64,000 nt of DNA, taken from Acetobacteraceae bacterium (lineage in GTDB: Bacteria > Pseudomonadota > Alphaproteobacteria > Acetobacterales > Acetobacteraceae). The first letter of the stretch is position 1, and every line of letters starts with the position of its first letter. The notes under the pieces are model-generated. The model was not told the DNA's origin. It saw only the letters and a list, made by a program, of their open reading frames with translations, and searched no databases. The stretch is taken from the NCBI GenBank assembly GCA_027487675.1, contig JAIYDD010000275.1, forward strand, positions 1 through 64,000. Direction: 5' to 3'. Positions 59,267 through 64,000 of the stretch are shown here, piece after piece. The position numbers and the translations under genes are program-made.

Positions 59267-60430
59267 CTAACGCAGCCCCGCCCCGCTGGCAAGTGAGGCG
59301 CCGGCGCCTTCGGCCAGCAGCCCCGCGAAGATCGGCAGGGCGGCCCGCAGTTCGGCCGCCGGCACCCTCTCCCGCGGGGTGTGCGCCAGCCCGACATCGC
59401 CGGGGCCCAGCACGAGGCAGGGGGCCAGGGCCTGCAGCTCGCTCGCATCCGTCCCGTAGGGCGCCGTGCCGGGCGCGCGGCCGGTCAGCCGCGCGCCGAG
59501 CGCCACCAGCGGATGGTCGGCCGGCAGCTCGGGCGGGCGGCCTTCATGGTGCTCGGCCAGCTCGACCCCGGCCTCCGCGGCGGCCGCGCGCACCGCCTCC
59601 AGCACGGGGGCCGGATCGACCTTCGCGCTGTAGCGGAACTTGATCAGCGCGGTGGCCCGGCCGACGGTGACGTTCACCGCGGTGCCGTGGTTGTCGAGCA
59701 CCAGGTTGAAGTCCGAGAAGGGCGGCGCGTAGTCCGCATCCTGCAGCGCCGGGTCGCTGCGCAGGCGGTCATGCACCTGCCGCATCGCGACCAGGAACGG
59801 CAGCAGCTTCCAGTTGGCGTTGACGCCGAGCCCGGTCGAGGAATGCGCCTGCACGCCGCGCGCGACGGCGGTGAAGGCGACATGACTGCGATGGCCGCGC
59901 ACCGGGGCAAGGCCCGTCGGCTCCGCCACCACGATGCCGGCAAGCCCGATCTCCCGCGCCAGGCGGCTGTCGCGGGCGATGCGCTGCGCACCTTCCTTCG
60001 TCGTCTCCTCGTCCGTCGTGATCAGCAGCGTGGCCGGCGTGCCGGCGGGCGCCGCCTTCGCGGCGACGATGCAGGCCGCGAGCTGGCCCTTCATGTCGAC
60101 GCTGCCGAGGCCGTGCAGCCAGCCTTCCGCATCCAGGCGCGGCGACCAGGGGTCGCTCTCCCACCCCGTGGCGGGGACGGTGTCCATGTGGCCGGACAGC
60201 GCGATGCCGCCGCGCGGGCCGCGATGCGCGACCAGCGCGCGCTTCGCGACGCCGGCGGCGTCGGTGAAGTCCAGCCGCTCGATCTCGAAGCCCGCCAGCT
60301 CCCGCTCGATGCGATCGGCGATAGCGAGGTTGGACATCGCGCTGCGGCTGTCGATGGCGACGAGGTCCGCGGCGAGCCGCAGCACGGGATCCCGGGTGGC
60401 TTGCAGCGCCGGCTTGGGCAGGTCGGTCAT
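59267..60430 (-). CDS. argE: Acetylornithine deacetylase (M20)
   Basis: GIALSGHMDTVPATGWESDPWSPRLDAEGWLHGLGSVDMKGQLAACI...LITTDEETTKEGAQ...IVVAEPTGLAPVRGHRSH. Confidence 0.9.
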   Translation of the reverse strand: MTDLPKPALQATRDPVLRLAADLVAIDSRSAMSNLAIADRIERELAGFEIERLDFTDAAGVAKRALVAHRGPRGGIALSGHMDTVPATGWESDPWSPRLDAEGWLHGLGSVDMKGQLAACIVAAKAAPAGTPATLLITTDEETTKEGAQRIARDSRLAREIGLAGIVVAEPTGLAPVRGHRSHVAFTAVARGVQAHSSTGLGVNANWKLLPFLVAMRQVHDRLRSDPALQDADYAPPFSDFNLVLDNHGTAVNVTVGRATALIKFRYSAKVDPAPVLEAVRAAAAEAGVELAEHHEGRPPELPADHPLVALGARLTGRAPGTAPYGTDASELQALAPCLVLGPGDVGLAHTPRERVPAAELRAALPIFAGLLAEGAGASLASGAGLR

Positions 60431-60534
60431 GGGCTGACCCTTGCTCGCCCGGGCGCGCGCCGCAAGCCGTCCCTGCCGCGGCGCGTCCCGAGCCGCGCTT
60501 GCCGCGGCCTTGGCCGCGAGGGAGGATGCGCGCC

Positions 60535-61653
60535 ATGCAAAGCTACCTCGACCCGCGCAGCGGCCGCACCTGGCCGCTCGACCCGCCCCGCTGGTGCGGC
60601 GATGCCCGCGAGCCGCTGCTGCTGACCCCGCGGCGCGGCATCGGGCGGGACGAGGTCGCGCGCGACCGGCGCTCCATCTGGCGCTACGCCGCCGCGCTGC
60701 CCTTCGCGCCCTCGGCGCCGGTCACGATGGGGGAGGGCTGCACCCCGCTGCTGGAACGCGCCCTGCCCGGCGGCACGGCGCTGCTGAAATGCGAATGGTT
60801 CATGCCGACCGGCAGCTTCAAGGATCGCGGGGCGTCGGTGATGCTGTCGCTGCTGCGCGCGCAGGGCATCGCGCATGTGCTGGAAGACAGTTCCGGCAAT
60901 GGCGGCGCCGCGGTCAGCGCCTATGCCGCGGCCGGCGGGATGGCGGCGACGATCTACGTGCCGGCTTCCACCAGCCCGGCCAAGACCGTGCAGGCGCGCG
61001 CGGCCGGCGCGGCGATCGAACTGGTCCCCGGCAGCCGCCAGGACTGCGCCGATGCCGCGCTGGCCAGGTCCGGCGGGATCTTCTACGCCAGCCACAACTG
61101 GCACCCCTTCTTCCTGGAAGGGACGAAGACGCTCGCCTACGAGCTGTGGGAGGATCTCGGCTTCCGCGCGCCGGACCATGTCATCGTGCCCTGCGGGGCG
61201 GGATCGAACGTGCTCGGCTGCTGGCTCGGCTTCGGGGAGCTGCTGCGCGCGGGGCAGGTCGCGGCGCTGCCGCGAATCTGGGCGGCCCAGCCGGCGCAGT
61301 GCGGGCCGATCGCCCGCGCGGCGCTCGGCCTGCCGGACGTGCCGCCGGGCCCGACCATGGCGGAAGGAACGGCCATCGCCCGGCCCATCCGGCTGCCCGA
61401 ATGCCTGGCTGCGCTCCGCGAAAGCGGCGGCGGCGCGGTGCTGCTCGACGAGCCGGAGATCGCCGCGGCCGCGCTGGCGCTGGCGCGGCAGGGCATCTAT
61501 GTGGAGCCCACCTGCGCGCAGGCGGCGGCGGCCTTCGCGCGGCTGCGCCAGGCGGGCGCGATCGGGCCGGCGGAGACGGCGGTGGTGGTGCTGACCGGCA
61601 CCGGGCTGAAGGCGACGCCGCGCTTCGCCGATCTGCTGGGGCTGCAATTGTGA
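60535..61653 (+). CDS. PLP-dependent threonine synthase-like lyase
   Basis: TMGEGCTPLLERALPGGTALLKCEWFMPTGSFKDRGASVMLSLLRAQG...EDSSGNGGAAVSAYAAAGGM. Confidence 0.9.
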   Translation: MQSYLDPRSGRTWPLDPPRWCGDAREPLLLTPRRGIGRDEVARDRRSIWRYAAALPFAPSAPVTMGEGCTPLLERALPGGTALLKCEWFMPTGSFKDRGASVMLSLLRAQGIAHVLEDSSGNGGAAVSAYAAAGGMAATIYVPASTSPAKTVQARAAGAAIELVPGSRQDCADAALARSGGIFYASHNWHPFFLEGTKTLAYELWEDLGFRAPDHVIVPCGAGSNVLGCWLGFGELLRAGQVAALPRIWAAQPAQCGPIARAALGLPDVPPGPTMAEGTAIARPIRLPECLAALRESGGGAVLLDEPEIAAAALALARQGIYVEPTCAQAAAAFARLRQAGAIGPAETAVVVLTGTGLKATPRFADLLGLQL

Positions 61654-61704
61654 CCCGCACGCCGGCGCCGCCCCGGCGCGCCAGGCACCGGAGGCCCGGA
61701 CCGC

Positions 61705-62823
61705 ATGCGTGACAACCCGCTTCTCGACCTGCCGACGCCCTGCCTGCTGCTCGACCTCGATATCCTGAAGCGCAACCTGGCGCGCATGGCCGCCGCCGTC
61801 GCGCGGCATCCGGGCGTCGCGCTGCGCCCGCACATGAAGACCGCGAAGTGCTGGCAGGCCGCGGAACTCGCCGCGCCCGGCCGCGGGCCGATCACCGTCA
61901 GCACCCTGGCCGAGGCGCGGCACTTCGCCGACCACGGCTTCCGCGACCAGGTCTATGCGGTCGGCATCGCGCCGGCGAAGCTGGACGCGGTGGCGGCGCT
62001 GAACGCCGCCGGGGCCTCGGTCAAGGTCATCACCGACGACGCGGAGGTCGCCGACGCCATCGCCGCGCATCCCGGCGACATCCCCACCCTGATCGAAGTG
62101 GATGTGGGCGAAGGCCGCGGTGGCATCCCGGCCGACAGCGCGATGCTGGAACAGGCCGCCGCGCGGCTCGGCCCGAAGCTCGCCGGCCTCCTCTCCCATT
62201 CCGGGCATTCCTATGCCGGCCGCAGCGCGGCGGCGATGGCCGAACTGGCGGAGGCCGAGCGCGCCGCGCTGGCCGGCGCGGCGGCAAGGCTGCGCCAGGC
62301 GGGGCACGCCGTGGGCATCGTCTCGGCCGGCGCTTCCCCCACCGCGGCGCATGCGGCGCGGCTCGATGGCATCACGGAGATGCGGGCCGGCGTCTACATG
62401 CTCGGCGACCTGTTCCAGGCGGGCATCGGCACGCATGGGATCGAGGATGTGGCGGTGACCGTGCTGGCCTCCGTCATCGGGCGCTATCCTGCGCGCGGCG
62501 CGGTGCTGCTGGATGCCGGCGCGCTGGCGCTGTCGAAGGACCGCAGCACGGAAGCGGGCCCGCGCGACTGGGGGTTCGGCCGCGTGCTGGACCTGGAAGG
62601 CCGGCCATTGCCGGGCGAGGCGATGGTCACCCGCGTCCACCAGGAACATGGCGAGGTGCGGGCCGCGCCGGGCGCGACCCTGCCGCTCGACCGGCTGGCG
62701 GTCGGTACGCGGCTGCGGGTCGCGCCCAACCATGTCTGCCTGACCGCGGCCGCGCATCCGCGCTACCACGTGCTGGAGGGCGGGCGCGTCGTCGCGGTCT
62801 GGGAGAGGGTGAACCACTGGTAA
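61705..62823 (+). CDS. DSD1 family PLP-dependent enzyme (D-threonine aldolase/D-serine dehydratase-like)
   Basis: LPTPCLLLDLDILKRNLARMAAAVARHPGVALRPHMKTAKCWQAA...LSHSGHSYAGRS...ITEMRAGVYMLGD. Confidence 0.92.
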   Translation: MRDNPLLDLPTPCLLLDLDILKRNLARMAAAVARHPGVALRPHMKTAKCWQAAELAAPGRGPITVSTLAEARHFADHGFRDQVYAVGIAPAKLDAVAALNAAGASVKVITDDAEVADAIAAHPGDIPTLIEVDVGEGRGGIPADSAMLEQAAARLGPKLAGLLSHSGHSYAGRSAAAMAELAEAERAALAGAAARLRQAGHAVGIVSAGASPTAAHAARLDGITEMRAGVYMLGDLFQAGIGTHGIEDVAVTVLASVIGRYPARGAVLLDAGALALSKDRSTEAGPRDWGFGRVLDLEGRPLPGEAMVTRVHQEHGEVRAAPGATLPLDRLAVGTRLRVAPNHVCLTAAAHPRYHVLEGGRVVAVWERVNHW

Positions 62824-62883
62824 GGGCGTTTTCACCGCCGCGGCGCAACATCGGGGCTAGTTTCCAATGCCAGAGCAGCCCCG

Positions 62884-63306
62884 GTGTCCAAGCCCCCTCT
62901 CCCCCGTCGTGCCGCCTTCCTGCTGCCCGCGCTGCTGTTGCCGGGCGGGCATGCGCGCGCGGCGCCGGCCGCCATCCCGCCCTTTCCCGACTGGGTCGGG
63001 CGCACCGCGCTGCTCTCGGGCGAGGGCGGCGCGGCGCGTCTGCTGCTGACGGCGGACGGCAGCGGGCGGATGGCCGTGAAGCTGCTGCTGTTCTGCCGCA
63101 CCGTCCCGATCCGCGAGGTGCGGATGGCCGCCGACGGCATGTCCATCCGCTACGCCCGGCCTTCCGTCCTCGACCCCGCCCGCACGGTGGCGGGGGAGGC
63201 GCATATCCTGGCCGAGGAGCGGCAGCTGCTGTGGATCGAGGCGCGCCGGCACACCGCCGTGCTGGACGGCTTCGCCCCGGCGCAGGCGATCGCAGGCTGC
63301 GGTTGA
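62884..63306 (+). CDS. Hypothetical secreted protein
   Basis: GTG start; MSKPPLPRRAAFLLPALLLPGGHARAAPAAIPPFPDWVGRTALLSGEGG...; signal peptide-like N-terminus. Confidence 0.6.
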   Translation: MSKPPLPRRAAFLLPALLLPGGHARAAPAAIPPFPDWVGRTALLSGEGGAARLLLTADGSGRMAVKLLLFCRTVPIREVRMAADGMSIRYARPSVLDPARTVAGEAHILAEERQLLWIEARRHTAVLDGFAPAQAIAGCG

Positions 63307-63404
63307 GCGGCGGCCGCCGCGCTTGCTTGCCAGCCGCCGGGGCCGCTGGTAACCGCGCCGCCTGACAGGCCGGGCGGCGCCCGGCGAGCAGGAGGCGGAC
63401 CGAC

Positions 63405-64000
63405 ATGGCGGCCCCGCCGCCGCGGCGGCAGTGCATCTTCACCAGCGCCGGCGACGACCACGCGATCGGCGCCTGGACCGCGGCCCCGTCCCGCAGCTGG
63501 GACCTGCTGGCCGCCTGGCAGGGCGACGACGCGACGGCGCGGGCGGTGGTGGAGGCCGAGGCGACGCTGCTGCTCCCGGGACGCGGCGCGACCTTCCCGG
63601 ACCTCGCCGCGGCGCTGAAGGCGCGGCCGCTGCTGCTGACCGGCTACGACCTGGTCTGGGTGATGGACGCTCGGCTGGCCCCCGCGCCGGATGCGATCGA
63701 GCGGATGTTCGCCATCGCGCGCGGCTGGGCGCTCGGCGTCTGCCAGCCGGCGCAGGCGGGGAATGCCGGGCCGGGCGGGCTGCTGGCGCGCGATCCGGGC
63801 GGCGGGCTGCTGCGCTACACGACGCTGGTCGGCCATGCCTGCCCGCTGTTCCGCCGCGAGAGGCTGGAGCGGTTCCTGGCCCGCTACGACGGCAGCCTGG
63901 AAGGCCCGGCCTTGTCGCACTGGATGGCGCAGGTGCTGCGCGGCGGGCCGGCCACCGGCTTCGCGGTGGTGGACGCGGTGGAACTTGCCGTGCCCGACGA
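63405..64000 (+). CDS. DUF707-like protein, 3' truncated by window edge
   Basis: Own translation, not in ORF track: MAAPPPRRQCIFTSAGDDHAIGAWTAAPSRSWDLLAAWQGDDATARAVVEAEATLLLPGRGATFPDLAAALKARPLLLTGYDLVWVMDARLAPAPDAIERMFAIAR... Confidence 0.65.
   Translation, partial: MAAPPPRRQCIFTSAGDDHAIGAWTAAPSRSWDLLAAWQGDDATARAVVEAEATLLLPGRGATFPDLAAALKARPLLLTGYDLVWVMDARLAPAPDAIERMFAIARGWALGVCQPAQAGNAGPGGLLARDPGGGLLRYTTLVGHACPLFRRERLERFLARYDGSLEGPALSHWMAQVLRGGPATGFAVVDAVELAVPD

Overview
This is a 64 kb, very GC-rich chromosomal window, most likely alphaproteobacterial and Acetobacteraceae/Roseomonas-like (inferred from composition and gene order). It is densely coding. I found no rRNA, tRNA, CRISPR array, transposase or prophage. 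In order it contains: an RND efflux pair; a divergent leuC/leuD-like pair; SMP-30; a TctC-type binding protein with IclR regulator, CoA-transferase, beta-hydroxyacid dehydrogenase and MBL hydrolase; UspA, a DUF1989 protein, MFS, FAD-linked oxidase, HpcH aldolase, peroxiredoxin, YqgE and EamA; a PmtA-like methyltransferase; a Mn/Fe/Zn-type ABC transporter with an ArsR regulator; the aa3 cytochrome oxidase operon; an M32 peptidase; a sulfotransferase-like protein; an ftsEX-ydcF-plsC block; FkbM, RibF, LOG, MaoC, M20, YnfA, an RlmL-like methyltransferase, SDR and TPR proteins; kdsA-kdsB-kdsD; an SLC13/cysD/cysNC sulfate activation block; ugd, argE, a threonine-synthase-like enzyme and a DSD1-type enzyme; and a 3'-truncated DUF707-like ORF. 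The most interesting observations are: (1) a metal ABC permease with an apparent C-terminal DtxR/MntR-like repressor domain, resembling the architecture of chlamydial YtgCR; (2) a four-copy 78-bp hairpin-forming tandem repeat between leuC and leuD that supplies the leuD Shine-Dalgarno; (3) a family of composite hairpin repeats, including two inverted copies whose stems differ in sequence but stay perfectly paired; and (4) IclR-type operator palindromes 100 bp apart. The supplied ORF track omits two edge-truncated genes (1..2291 minus and 63405..64000 plus) and contains many long antisense ORFs that are GC artefacts.
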